Source: Micromonospora rubida (GTDB lineage: Bacteria; Actinomycetota; Actinomycetes; Mycobacteriales; Micromonosporaceae). Taken from it: a DNA stretch of 64,000 nt. Under the pieces are notes generated by a model. The model searched no databases, had not been told where the DNA came from, and saw only the letters and a program-made list of their open reading frames with translations. Within the stretch, counting starts at the first letter, position 1. Each line of letters opens with the position of its first letter. Below are positions 7,439 through 16,596 of this stretch, one piece after another. A program made the translations under genes and the position numbers. Location of the stretch: positions 372,001 through 436,000 of the forward strand of contig NZ_JAAALO010000001.1 of assembly GCF_009908295.1 (NCBI RefSeq). The letters run 5' to 3'.

Positions 7439-9151
7439 ATGAGCTCCGCACCAACACCGACCGACCCGACCGCCACGCCCAGCACCGACGAGGCGACCGC
7501 CTTCACGGATCTCGGGTTGCGCGCCGAACTGCTCGGCGCCCTCTCCGCCCTCGGCTACGAGGAGCCGACCCCGATCCAACGGGAGGCCATCCCTCCCCTG
7601 CTGGCCGGTCGGGACCTGCTGGGCCAGGCGGCCACCGGCACGGGCAAGACCGCCGCGTTCGCGCTGCCACTGTTGCAGGGACTGCCGGACCGGCGCCCCG
7701 GCGGGGACCCGGTGGCGCTGGTGCTGGTGCCCACCCGGGAGCTGGCGGTGCAGGTCTCCGAGGCGTTCCACCGGTACGGCAAGGACCTCGGCACCCGGGT
7801 GCTGCCGATCTACGGCGGGCAGCCGATCGGCCGACAGCTACGCGCCCTGGACCTGGGCGTGGACGTGGTGGTGGCCACCCCGGGGCGGGCGCTGGACCAC
7901 ATCGCCCGGGGCACCCTGCGGCTGGGTGAGCTGGCCACGGTGGTGCTCGACGAGGCCGACGAGATGCTCGACATGGGCTTCGCCGAGGACATCGAGGCGA
8001 TCCTGGAGCACGCCCCGGCGCAGCGGCAGACGGTGCTGTTCTCGGCGACCATGCCGTCGCGCATCGACGGGATGGCCCGCCAGCACCTGACCGACCCGGT
8101 GCGCATCCAGATCGGCCGGGAGCAGCCGGTGGCCGGCGAGGCGCCCCTGGTCCGGCAGAGCGCGTACATCGTGGCGCGGGCACACAAGCCGGCGGCGCTG
8201 GGCCGGGTGCTGGACGTGGAGTCGCCGACCGCGGCGATCGTGTTCTGCCGCAGCCGCGAGGAGGTGGACCGGCTCACCGAGACGATGAACGGCCGGGGCT
8301 ACCGGGCCGAGGCGCTGCACGGCGGGATGAGCCAGGAGCAGCGGGACCGGGTGATGGGACGACTGCGCGCCGGCACCGCCGACCTGCTGGTGGCCACCGA
8401 CGTGGCGGCCCGGGGCCTGGACGTCGAGCAGCTCACCCACGTGGTCAACTACGACGTGCCGTCGGCCCCGGAGTCGTACGTGCACCGGATCGGTCGGGTG
8501 GGCCGGGCCGGCCGGGAGGGCGTGGCGATCACCCTCGCCGAGCCGCGCGAGCACCGGATGCTCAAGACCATCGAGCGGGTGACCGGGCAGCGGATCGCGA
8601 TCGACAAGATCCCGACGGCGGCCGACCTGCGCACCCGACGGCTGGAGCTGACCCAGGCGGCGCTGCGGGAGTCGCTGCTGGAGGACGACCTGGATCCGTT
8701 CCGGGTGATCGTGGAGTCGCTGTCGGACGAGTTCGACCTGATGGAGGTCGCCCTCGCCGCGGTGAAGCTGGCCCACGAGGCCGCCTCGCCGGGTTCGGAC
8801 GACGACGAGGAGGAGATCCCCCAGGTCGCGGTCCGCCCGCAGCGGGAGACCCGCCCGGGGTACGAGGGGCGCGGCGGCGACCGTCGCCCGGCCCGGCCCC
8901 GGTCGGGGAGCGCCACGCAGGTGTTCATCGGGCTGGGCCGACGCGCCGGGGTGCGCCCGCAGGACCTGGTGGGGGCGATCACCGGAGAGACCCGGGTGAG
9001 CGGCCGGGACATCGGCTCGATCGAGATCGCCGACCGGTTCTCGCTGGTGGAGGTCCCGAACAGCGCGGTCGACGAGGTGATCGCCGCGCTGCGCGGCAGC
9101 ACCATCAAGGGCCGCAAGACGACGGTACGCCGGGACCGCGACCGCCCCTGA
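7439..9151 (+). CDS. deaD: DEAD-box RNA helicase (CsdA/DeaD type)
   Basis: 570 residues. It contains the Q motif (GYEEPTPIQREAI), Walker A as ATGTGKT, PTREL, TPGR, the DEAD box VLDEADEMLDMGF, and SAT in the first RecA domain. The second domain carries ARGLDV and HRIGRVGRAGR. A C-terminal part (about 490-560) resembles the DbpA RNA-binding fold (VFIGLGRRAGVRPQDLVGAI), as in cold-shock helicases that act on ribosome assembly and mRNA turnover. The acidic/basic linker before it is typical. GAAAGG lies upstream of the ATG. It is monocistronic and ends at a strong hairpin. Confidence 0.95.
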   Translation: MSSAPTPTDPTATPSTDEATAFTDLGLRAELLGALSALGYEEPTPIQREAIPPLLAGRDLLGQAATGTGKTAAFALPLLQGLPDRRPGGDPVALVLVPTRELAVQVSEAFHRYGKDLGTRVLPIYGGQPIGRQLRALDLGVDVVVATPGRALDHIARGTLRLGELATVVLDEADEMLDMGFAEDIEAILEHAPAQRQTVLFSATMPSRIDGMARQHLTDPVRIQIGREQPVAGEAPLVRQSAYIVARAHKPAALGRVLDVESPTAAIVFCRSREEVDRLTETMNGRGYRAEALHGGMSQEQRDRVMGRLRAGTADLLVATDVAARGLDVEQLTHVVNYDVPSAPESYVHRIGRVGRAGREGVAITLAEPREHRMLKTIERVTGQRIAIDKIPTAADLRTRRLELTQAALRESLLEDDLDPFRVIVESLSDEFDLMEVALAAVKLAHEAASPGSDDDEEEIPQVAVRPQRETRPGYEGRGGDRRPARPRSGSATQVFIGLGRRAGVRPQDLVGAITGETRVSGRDIGSIEIADRFSLVEVPNSAVDEVIAALRGSTIKGRKTTVRRDRDRP

Positions 9152-9157
9152 CCTCTT

Positions 9158-9232
9158 GATCGAATCGGCGTCGGTGACCATCGCGGCCCCCGCGTTCCAG
9201 GGCACCGCCAGGTCACCGACGCCGAGTTGATC
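9158..9232. terminator. Long bidirectional hairpin after the helicase
   Basis: Arms 9158-9179 and 9211-9232 pair over 22 bp with only two mismatches, enclosing a 31-base loop. It lies between two converging genes and starts 7 bp after the helicase stop, so it probably terminates both. Confidence 0.65.
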
Positions 9233-9260
9233 CGCCGCGACGCGGGGCGGCCGGGTCAGG

Positions 9261-9632
9261 TCAGAACGCGTATGAGCCGAACCTGCCCCAGGCGACGACG
9301 AGCGCCGCGACCAGCAGCACGGCGGTGAACGCCGCGCCCGGGTACTCCTTGGCCCGGGCGTGCACGACGACGGCGCCGGCCATCACGATCGCCGCGCCCA
9401 CGGCGGCCAGCGGGGTCAGCACAGTGGCGATGCCGGTGACGGCCGGCAGGATCAGGCCGACGGCGGCGAGCACCTCGAGTGCGCCGAGCGTCTTCACGGC
9501 GGGCTCGGGCACGCCCTCCACCCAGCCCATCCGCTCGCGCAGCTTCGCCTTGGGTTGGGCCACCTTGGTCAGCCCGCCCACGGCGAAGACCACAGCGAGC
9601 AGGATCTGCAGGATCCACAGGACGGTGTTCAT
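9261..9632 (-). CDS. DoxX-family membrane protein
   Basis: 123 residues with four membrane helices. The first helix and the following GGLTKVAQPKAKLRERMGWV match the DoxX family opening. Later segments are LGALEVLAAVGLILP and a C-terminal helix ending WGRFGSYAF. DoxX-like proteins are small integral membrane proteins tied to redox or thiol homeostasis in some actinobacteria, but activity here is not shown by sequence. It stands alone, converging with the helicase gene. Confidence 0.85.
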   Translation of the reverse strand: MNTVLWILQILLAVVFAVGGLTKVAQPKAKLRERMGWVEGVPEPAVKTLGALEVLAAVGLILPAVTGIATVLTPLAAVGAAIVMAGAVVVHARAKEYPGAAFTAVLLVAALVVAWGRFGSYAF

Positions 9633-9755
9633 GAGGGTGCCTCCGAAGGGCTGCCGCCCACCCGGGCGGGTAATTTACTTGACCGCCTTGGCCGGGCCCG
9701 CGTTGACAGAGGTCCCCCGCCGCGTGAAGCGATGACAGGGGACCTCTGTCGCCCC

Positions 9756-12086
9756 TCAGGCGGCCGTCAGGGTGGGGCCGGTGAGGGTGTCGGCGTCGGC
9801 CGGGCGCAGCGCCAGGGCGAGCACGTCGGCGACGTCGGCGAGGGTGTGCACGGTCAGCGCCTCCCGTACCTCGGTGGGCAGGTCGTCCAGGTCCGGCTCG
9901 TTGCGGGCCGGGATGATCACCTCGGTCAGACCGGCCCGGTGCGCCGCGAGCAGCTTCTGCTTCACCCCGCCGATGGGCAGCACCCGGCCGGAGAGCGTCA
10001 CCTCGCCGGTCATCCCGAACTCGGGCCGCACCGGCCGGCCGGTCACCAGCGAGGCCAGCGCCGTCACCATCGTGATGCCGGCGCTCGGCCCGTCCTTGGG
10101 CACCGCGCCCGCCGGAACGTGCAGGTGGATCCGCCGCCCGGCGAGGGCGTTCGGGTCGATGCCGAGCCGACGCCCGTTGGAGCGCAGGTACGACAGCGCG
10201 ATGTGCGCGGACTCCTTCATCACGTCGCCGAGCTGACCGGTGAGGGTCAGCCCCGGCTCGCCCTCCATGCTGGTGGCCTCGATGAAGAGCACGTCCCCGC
10301 CCGCGCCGGTGACCGCGAGGCCGGTGGACACGCCGGGCACCGCCGTCCGCTCCGCCGACTCGGGGGTGAACCTGGGCCGGCCCAGGTAGCGGGCCAGGTT
10401 GTCGGTGCCCACCCGGACGGGCGTCGGATCGGCCGCCAGGGCGACCGCGACCTTGCGCAGGATCTTCGCCAGCGCCCGCTCCAACTGCCGGACGCCGGCC
10501 TCCCGGGTGTGCTCCCCCGCGATCCGGGCGAGCGCGTCGTCGGCGATGGTGACCTCCTCGGCGGTCAGGCCGGCCCGCTCCCGCTGCCGGGGCAGCAGGT
10601 GGTCGCGGGCGATGGCGACCTTCTCCTCCTCGGTGTAGCCGTCCAGGGTGACCAGTTCCATCCGGTCCAGCAGTGGGCCGGGGATGGTCTCCACCACGTT
10701 GGCGGTGGCCAGGAACAGCACGTCGGACAGGTCGAGGTCGACCTCCAGGTAGTGGTCGCGGAAGGTGTGGTTCTGCGCCGGGTCGAGCACCTCCAGCAGG
10801 GCGGCGGCCGGGTCGCCGGCGTAGCCGACCGCGAGCTTGTCGACCTCGTCGAGGAGCACGACCGGGTTCATCGAGCCGGCCTCACGCAGCGCGCGGACGA
10901 TCCGGCCGGGCAGCGCGCCGACGTACGTGCGGCGGTGGCCCCGGATCTCCGCCTCGTCGCGTACGCCGCCGAGGGAGACCCGGACGAAGTTGCGGCCGAG
11001 CGCCCGGGCGACGGACTCCCCGAGGCTGGTCTTGCCGACGCCGGGAGGGCCGGCGAGGGCGAGCACCGCGCCGGAGCCACGCCCGCCGACCACCCCGAGG
11101 TTGCGCTCGGCCCGCCGGTTGCGCACCGCGAGGTACTCCAGGACGCGGTCCTTCACGTCGGCCAGGCCGGCGTGGTCGGCGTCGAGCACGGCGCGGGCCG
11201 CGGCCAGGTCGGTGTTGTCCTCGGTACGCGTGTTCCACGGCATCTCCAGCACCGTGTCCAGCCAGGTGCGGATCCAGCCCGCCTCCGGGGAGGCGTCGCT
11301 GGCCCGCTCCAGCTTGCCGACCTCGCGCAGCGCCGCCTCGCGGACCTTCTCGGGCAGCTCGGCGGACTCGACCCGGGCCCGGTAGTCGGCGGAGCCGTCG
11401 GGCTCGTCCTCGCCGAGCTCCTTGCGGATGGCGGCGAGCTGCTGGCGGAGCAGGAACTCCCGCTGGGACTTCTCCAGCCCCTCGCGGACGTCGCTGTTGA
11501 TCTGCTCGGTGACCTCCTGCTCGGCCAGGTGGTCCTTCACCCAGCCGACGAGCAGTTCCAGCCGGGCGGTGACGTCCGGCGCGGTGAGCAGTTCGGTCTT
11601 CTGCGCCAGCGTGAGCCAGGGAGCGTAGCCGGCCGCGTCGGCCAACTCGGAGAGGTCGGTCATCCGCTCCATGGCGTCGACGACCTGCCACGCGCCGCGC
11701 TGCTGGAGCACGGACGTCATCAGGGCGCGGTACTCGCGGGCGAGTTCCCGGGCCCGGCCGGTGGGGACGGTTTCGGGCAGTTCGGTGGCTTCGACCCAGA
11801 GGGCGGCGCCGGGTCCGGGTACGCCGGAGCCGATCCGGGCCCGGGACAGCCCCCGGACCACGGCGGCCGGCTCGCCGCTGGGCAGTCGGCCCACCTTCTC
11901 GATGGTGGCGACCGTGCCGACGGGGCCGTACTCGCCGTCGATGCGGGGCACGGCGAGGAGTTGCTTGTCGCCGGTGGCGCGGGCCGCGTCGACGGCCGCC
12001 TGGGTGGTCGGGTCGAGGGTCACCGGGATGACCATGCCGGGCAGCAGGACGGCGTCGGTCAGTGGAAGTACCGGAAGAGTTGCCAT
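9756..12086 (-). CDS. lon: ATP-dependent Lon protease
   Basis: 776 residues. The N-terminal substrate domain begins LPVLPLTDAVLLPGM. The AAA+ module follows with Walker A GPPGVGKTSLGES and Walker B VVLLDEVDKL. The C-terminal serine protease domain has KDGPSAGITM, in which Ser is the nucleophile, and the catalytic Lys follows in SGRVLPIGGVKQKLLAAHRAG. It degrades misfolded and regulatory proteins in the cytoplasm. The ATG at 12086 is chosen because the conserved N-terminus starts there; an in-frame extension to 12371 is low-complexity. A HAIR-like repeat 23 bp upstream suggests HspR control and heat-shock induction, as known for Streptomyces lon. Confidence 0.96.
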   Translation of the reverse strand: MATLPVLPLTDAVLLPGMVIPVTLDPTTQAAVDAARATGDKQLLAVPRIDGEYGPVGTVATIEKVGRLPSGEPAAVVRGLSRARIGSGVPGPGAALWVEATELPETVPTGRARELAREYRALMTSVLQQRGAWQVVDAMERMTDLSELADAAGYAPWLTLAQKTELLTAPDVTARLELLVGWVKDHLAEQEVTEQINSDVREGLEKSQREFLLRQQLAAIRKELGEDEPDGSADYRARVESAELPEKVREAALREVGKLERASDASPEAGWIRTWLDTVLEMPWNTRTEDNTDLAAARAVLDADHAGLADVKDRVLEYLAVRNRRAERNLGVVGGRGSGAVLALAGPPGVGKTSLGESVARALGRNFVRVSLGGVRDEAEIRGHRRTYVGALPGRIVRALREAGSMNPVVLLDEVDKLAVGYAGDPAAALLEVLDPAQNHTFRDHYLEVDLDLSDVLFLATANVVETIPGPLLDRMELVTLDGYTEEEKVAIARDHLLPRQRERAGLTAEEVTIADDALARIAGEHTREAGVRQLERALAKILRKVAVALAADPTPVRVGTDNLARYLGRPRFTPESAERTAVPGVSTGLAVTGAGGDVLFIEATSMEGEPGLTLTGQLGDVMKESAHIALSYLRSNGRRLGIDPNALAGRRIHLHVPAGAVPKDGPSAGITMVTALASLVTGRPVRPEFGMTGEVTLSGRVLPIGGVKQKLLAAHRAGLTEVIIPARNEPDLDDLPTEVREALTVHTLADVADVLALALRPADADTLTGPTLTAA

Positions 12087-12108
12087 CGAACACCTACTAT
12101 CGCGTCGG

Positions 12109-12129
12109 GTTGAGCCTGACTCACTCAAG
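12109..12129 (-). promoter_or_regulatory. HAIR-like HspR binding site before lon
   Basis: Read on the lon strand the site is CTTGAGT-N7-GCTCAAC, against the HAIR consensus CTTGAGT-N7-ACTCAAG. One arm is perfect, the other matches five of seven, and the 7-bp spacer is exact. It sits 23 bp upstream of the lon start, a repressing position. HspR control of lon is known in Streptomyces; here it is inferred. Confidence 0.7.
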
Positions 12130-12579
12130 TAACAAAGCGTTCCCCTTGTTCCGAAGCGTGACTCAGGACACTCACGCGGCCGGTCGGGGCGGCACCGGCG
12201 CAGGTCCCGGGAGCGGGTCCCCCGCGCCGACGCGGGGCGTCCGACGAGGAGCGACGCCAATCCCCGCACCCGATCGCGGCCGGGCCGGCACCCGCGAGAT
12301 CTTCGGGAAACCGCCTGCTGCCGAAGGGAAGGCGTGGCGGATGACGACAACACCGCCGCCGCGCCGGCCACGGTGTCGGGCCGAATCGGGAGGCCTGTCC
12401 CGCCGGGCCTCGGGCCTGCTCAACCGCTTGAGCGGCACCAGCAAATTCCACCGGCCGAGCGGGATTCCAACCCACGTAACTCGACTCGCCGAATGCAGAA
12501 CCGGGCATATTCTTGCGGAATTGCCAGTTGATACGTCAAACTCTTAGCACACCCCGTCCCACACAAGGAGTAATTGGCG
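12130..12579. promoter_or_regulatory. Divergent promoter region of lon and lsr2
   Basis: About 450 bp with no convincing gene. The 100 bases before lsr2 are clearly richer in A/T than the surroundings, which would suit autoregulation by Lsr2, a protein that prefers AT-rich DNA. The ribosome-binding site AAGGAG lies nine bases before the lsr2 ATG. Confidence 0.4.
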
Positions 12580-12927
12580 ATGGCTCGGAAAGTAATCACC
12601 GTTCTGACTGATGACCTCGACGGCGGGAAGGCGGATCGGACCGTCGAGTTCAGCCTGGACGGCGTGGCGTACACCATCGATGTCTCCGACGAGAACGCCG
12701 GCACCCTACGCAAAGCGCTCGACCCCTACATCAACGCCGGCCGGCGCATCGGTCGGGGCCCGGTCGAGACCGGCCGGACCGCCCGCCGCCCCGGAAGGGC
12801 CCCGGTCTCCGGAATGGACCGCGAGCAGAACCGGGCCATCCGGGAATGGGCCGCCAACAACGGCCACGAGATTTCCGACCGCGGGCGCATCCCGGTGTCG
12901 GTCGTCGAGGCCTACAAGAACCGCTGA
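12580..12927 (+). CDS. lsr2: Lsr2 nucleoid-associated protein
   Basis: 115 residues. The N-terminal dimerisation region ([19 protein letters not shown], then [19 protein letters not shown]) and the C-terminal DNA-binding region ([22 protein letters not shown], with the RGR hook that inserts into the minor groove) are both intact, joined by a basic linker. It is an H-NS-like xenogeneic silencer that binds AT-rich DNA and bridges it. The ATG at 12580 is chosen for its AAGGAG site at proper distance; a TTG six bases earlier would leave only three bases. Lsr2 homologues commonly silence biosynthetic clusters. Confidence 0.95.
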   Translation: MARKVITVLTDDLDGGKADRTVEFSLDGVAYTIDVSDENAGTLRKALDPYINAGRRIGRGPVETGRTARRPGRAPVSGMDREQNRAIREWAANNGHEISDRGRIPVSVVEAYKNR

Positions 12928-13399
12928 TCCCACGGCGGGGCCGCGATCCGAGGATCCCGGTCACGCCGTGGCGGCCAACACCCACTGGCCCCTTTCCGGT
13001 CGCATTTCCACGGCACCGGCCGGCTCCGGAGCCGAGCCGAGCCGAGCCGCCCCGCGACCCGGCCGGCCAGCTACTTGGCCGTCCCCCGGCCGGTCAGCGC
13101 ACCCGGCCGATCGGCGTCGGCTCTTCCCGCCGTACCGAACCGCCGGTCCGCCGAGGTGACGGCCACCCGCGCCGTCCCACGTCCACCGGTCCGGCCCCGC
13201 AGGCACCGGCCCCGCCGGTGCCCGGACCGCGTGACGGGTCGCCCGGGGGCGATCGCCCCCGGGCGACCCCGGATCTTCCCGACGGGCGGCGGCGGCGCCG
13301 TGTGACTCAGTTGACCTGGACCCGCACACGTCGAAGGCGGGGTCCGGTCGGCCCGTTCCGCCATCGCGATGCGGTGCGGGCGCCATCGGCCCGGACCGC

Positions 13400-13440
13400 G
13401 CGCTGGGCGGCTCCGGGCTCGCGCTGGGCGGCTCCGGGCT
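13400..13440. repeat. 20-bp direct repeat, two copies
   Basis: GCGCTGGGCGGCTCCGGGCT occurs at 13400-13419 and again at 13421-13440, separated by one base. It lies in non-coding DNA downstream of lsr2 and has no obvious role. Confidence 0.8.
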
Positions 13441-13715
13441 GCGGCAGGCCGCGGATCCGGATGATCACGGCCCGGCTGCGCGCCGCCTGACCGGTGGCGA
13501 GAAGCCGGTCCCGCACCAGGTTTCGGGGGCGTCCGTCAGCTGAAGCGCCTGACAACGCTGAACCCGCTTCGAGAACTGGGGATCAGCAGCGACGGGTTGT
13601 TGGCCGCCGCGCCGGCCCCGCCGAACGAGGTGCTGACGCAGCGATTACCGATCTGAAAGCCGTCGTACGGCTGAAGCGGTTGTTACCGCAGCCCTTCGCG
13701 AGGACCTCCAGCCCG

Positions 13716-13919
13716 CTACCAGCCGCCGTTCTCGCCGCCTCCGTTCTGGCCGCCGCCGTTGTTCCCGCCGTGCTGACCGCACTTGTTGCCGATTCCGCCG
13801 AAGGCCGCGAGCGAGCCGACAACGGCCAGCAGCCTCCTGCTCCGCCGATACCGGCCTACGGCGTGCCCGGGCGGACCTGCGCGTCGAATTGCTCCCCTTC
13901 TCGATCCGGTGGCCGCCAC
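13716..13919 (-). CDS. Possible small peptide with Gly/Asn-rich tail
   Basis: A 67-codon frame from GTG at 13919. After a basic stretch (GRYRRSRRL) comes a short hydrophobic segment (LLAVVGSLAAFGGIG), then a tail of repeated GGGQN/GGGEN units ending in Trp. A basic region, hydrophobic core and polar Gly/Asn tail would suit a small secreted or membrane-anchored peptide. No ribosome-binding site sits well before the start, and the surrounding DNA shows little coding character. The family is not recognised; it may be spurious. Confidence 0.25.
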   Translation of the reverse strand: MAATGSRRGAIRRAGPPGHAVGRYRRSRRLLAVVGSLAAFGGIGNKCGQHGGNNGGGQNGGGENGGW

Positions 13920-14369
13920 GTGGCCCCGCCGGACCGATCAATTCGGGTGGGACGCCTCGGTGCGGATCGCTGCGGCCGTGCGGGCACATGTCGCTGGTCG
14001 TCGACGATGTGCTTTCCGCACCGTCAGCAGCCACGCCCGCAGACGCGGTGGCGAGAGAGATCCTGTCCATTTCCGCTGGAGTCGAGGCCGTGCCGCGAAG
14101 GTTCGACCCGGATATGGGAATTCTGCGGGAGCGGCCTTCCGGGGAAGCAGGGTCATTGCGTTGTCGCGGGTGCGGTCCCTGGTCGGCCCGGGGACCGTGG
14201 CCGGGCAGAGCTGTGGGCAAGGCGGTCGATGCCGTGGGCGGGGCGCGGTCGGTGCCGTGGACGGCTGGCGACGAGGCATACGACAACGAGCGGCGCCCAC
14301 GCCAGGCCCCCAGACCTCCCGATCGAAGCGCTCCCGCCCGACCTCGCAATCGCCCTGCTCCAGGGGGCG

Positions 14370-15263
14370 TCAGTCCGCGCAGAGGTGATCGAAACCGAAG
14401 CCGTTCCGCATTTCGTCACGGCGTGCCCGCAGCCGGCGGATGTCCCCGTCGAGCTGCTCGCGGGCCACCAGCTCCGGCTCGTCGCCGTCGAGGCCACGCA
14501 GCCGCTCGCCCACCGCCACGGCGGCGAGATCCTCGGCGAGCCGCCCCGGCTCCACCCCGCAGGAGAGGCGGTGTTCTGACACCCGCACCCGTTCCACCAG
14601 GCACCGACCGGGACGCACCTCGACCCAGCTCCAGCCCTCGGCCGCGCCGTCCGCCCAGCACACGTGCAGGCCCCGAACGATCGGGTCGACCAGCCGACGG
14701 GAGACGTAGGCCTCCACGGCTGCCGCCCGGGCCAGGGCACCGAGGTCGTTGACGTGCCCGCTACGCCCGTCCGGCAGCCGGCCGACGATGTCCCGGAAGG
14801 CGACCGGCGTGGCCTCCCCGGGTTCGGTGTGTCCCGGGTCGGACCGGACGGCGTCGGCGTAGGTGCGCGCGTCGATGACGTACTCGACGATCCGCCGGCC
14901 ATGGTCGGCGGCGCGCAGGGTGGGCGAGGCGATTCGCAGCACCGCCAGGCCGACCGCCGCGCACACGGCGTCCTTCATCCGCTCGGCGCGCTGGGCCGGC
15001 GACCCGGGCGGCACCGGCGGCCCGACCTCGACGGCGAACAGCGGGTAACCAGTAGGTGCGGCGCACACCACGTGGTCGAAGCACTCCCGGCCGGCCGAGC
15101 TCCACTGGTGGCCGGTGACCCCCGGCGGGCGGCCGTGCAGCAGCTCGCCGAGCCGACGGGCGGCGTACACCACCTGGCCGCCCCGGGCGAGGGCCGGGCC
15201 ACGGCCGGTCGACGCCGCGACGGGGCGCAGCAGGGAGCCGTCGTCACTACCGGTACTCGTCAT
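14370..15263 (-). CDS. DUF2726-like nuclease-fold protein of unknown function
   Basis: 297 residues. The central part reads FDHVVCAAPTGYPLFAVEV, then RMKDAVCAAVGLAVLRI, which follows the D-x-n-E-V ... K-D pattern of DUF2726 and related restriction-endonuclease-like folds. The first Asp, Glu and downstream Lys-Asp are where metal-site residues would lie. The rest is not recognised; the C-terminal end is rich in Arg/Asp/Glu (DIRRLRARRDEMRNG). It is a single gene, divergent from the DICT-domain gene. Nuclease activity is inferred from pattern only. Confidence 0.6.
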   Translation of the reverse strand: MTSTGSDDGSLLRPVAASTGRGPALARGGQVVYAARRLGELLHGRPPGVTGHQWSSAGRECFDHVVCAAPTGYPLFAVEVGPPVPPGSPAQRAERMKDAVCAAVGLAVLRIASPTLRAADHGRRIVEYVIDARTYADAVRSDPGHTEPGEATPVAFRDIVGRLPDGRSGHVNDLGALARAAAVEAYVSRRLVDPIVRGLHVCWADGAAEGWSWVEVRPGRCLVERVRVSEHRLSCGVEPGRLAEDLAAVAVGERLRGLDGDEPELVAREQLDGDIRRLRARRDEMRNGFGFDHLCAD

Positions 15264-15483
15264 CCGCCTTGTCCATCCGTCGGGCCGTCGACCGGCCCGA
15301 GTCTAGGCCGTCGATCACGATTCCCACCTCGCCGGTGCGGCCTGCGCCCGGCCGCCGGTCGGCCCGGGTACGCCCCCCGGACGCTCCCGCCACGGCGCCG
15401 GCGGGGCGGGGCCGGCGGAAGCGGTCCATGGTCCGATTCTCTAGGCTCAGCGGGTGCTGCACAGTGGACGGCCCCCGGAACTC

Positions 15484-16596
15484 ATGACCAAGCGCAGCCT
15501 CGTCGCCGTCTCCCACGCCATCGAGTGCGCCGCCCTGGCCACCGCCGAGGACGGGCCGCTGGTGGTCATCGCGCTCTTCCAGCGGATGCCGTACCTCGAC
15601 CGGGAACGGGCGGTCTACGAGCGGATCGCCGCCTCGGGGGCGGTGACGGTGGTGGGCGTGGTCGGGCAGCGTCCTTCGGGGCTCCCCGACGGCGCGTACG
15701 CGGTGGCCCTGGAGGAGACCGAGGACCTCGCGCGGGAGTGGAGCGTGCTCGCGCTGACCCCCCGGTTCGGCGCGGCGCTGGTCGCGTACGACCGGGCGGA
15801 GGTGGAGCCGGCGGCCACGCTGGAGGCCGGCCGGCTCTTCGACGGCCAGTGGTGTTTCCGCCGCGACGAGGCGCTGCACCAGGTCCTGCGGCTGCGCGAC
15901 CGGTTCGCCGACCGGCTTCCCGACCCGGTCCGCGCGGCCGTGGACGACGTGCTGGCCCGGGTACGCGATCTGCCCTCGACGCCCGGCGAGACACGCGGCG
16001 AGGCGGCACTGCGGCTGATGTTCTCCCGCGCCGAGCGGGCGGCCCGGAACCGCTGGGCGACCGGGTCGGGGCCGGGTGACCACGGCCGGGGCGCCGAGGC
16101 GGGAGCCGCCGAGGGCGCCGCCCCGCTGCTCGACGAGCCGGGGATGCGGCGGTGGACGGGCGCGGACGGGATCACCGCGTCGGGCACGCTGCCGGTGGCG
16201 CTGATCGGCGTCCGGGTGGACGAGCCGGCCGGCGCGCCGGAGCGCTTCGGCCGGCGCAGCGCGGCCCGCGAGGCGCAGGCGGTGATCGGGGCGGTGACCG
16301 CGCCGCTGCGCCCGGTGGACCGGGCCGTACGCCTGTCGGACCAGGAGTACCTGCTGTTGCTGCCGGCGCTGACCGAGGAGCAGGCGGTGATGGTGGCCGG
16401 TCAGGTGCACGAGGCGGTCGGCGGCCTGGTCCGGTCGTACCCGTTCGTCGCGTTCGCGGTGCACGCGGCGGTCACCGTGACGGCCCGACGGCCGCTGCCC
16501 GTGGCCGACGTCCGGCACGCCGTCGGGTGGGCCGCCCAGGAGGGCGTGCCGGTGGCCCGGCTGGCCCCCGAGACGGCCGAGGTGCCCGTCGGGTAG
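15484..16596 (+). CDS. DICT sensory domain protein with degenerate GGDEF domain
   Basis: 370 residues from ATG at 15484. The first 135 residues (TKRSLVAVSHAIE, ALFQRMPYLDRER) match the DICT sensory domain found with GGDEF/EAL and MerR/AraC proteins. The C-terminal 150 residues have the shape of a GGDEF domain, but the signature loop reads LSDQEYLLLLP, so the GGDEF residues are lost and cyclase activity is unlikely; it may sense or bind nucleotide. A TAGGCT box at 15441-15446 lies 7 bp before an alternative GTG at 15454, which would give a leaderless mRNA and ten extra residues. Confidence 0.75.
   Translation: MTKRSLVAVSHAIECAALATAEDGPLVVIALFQRMPYLDRERAVYERIAASGAVTVVGVVGQRPSGLPDGAYAVALEETEDLAREWSVLALTPRFGAALVAYDRAEVEPAATLEAGRLFDGQWCFRRDEALHQVLRLRDRFADRLPDPVRAAVDDVLARVRDLPSTPGETRGEAALRLMFSRAERAARNRWATGSGPGDHGRGAEAGAAEGAAPLLDEPGMRRWTGADGITASGTLPVALIGVRVDEPAGAPERFGRRSAAREAQAVIGAVTAPLRPVDRAVRLSDQEYLLLLPALTEEQAVMVAGQVHEAVGGLVRSYPFVAFAVHAAVTVTARRPLPVADVRHAVGWAAQEGVPVARLAPETAEVPVG

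Larger units (their letters stand above)
12928..14369. other. 1.4-kb stretch without a convincing gene
   Basis: Very GC-rich, with long open frames on both strands whose translations are arginine/proline-biased and lack domains. A 20-bp direct repeat lies at 13400-13440, and a possible small Gly/Asn-rich peptide gene at 13716-13919. A small inverted repeat (near 12931 and 12966) may end lsr2 transcription. Confidence 0.5.

Noticed and set aside
9360..12113. 917-codon open frame on the plus strand
   Set aside because: Mirror frame of lon and DoxX caused by high GC; Lon is intact on the other strand.
13494..14579. 361-codon plus-strand frame after lsr2
   Set aside because: Arginine/proline-rich, no ribosome-binding site, no domain, and overlaps the end of the DUF2726-like gene.
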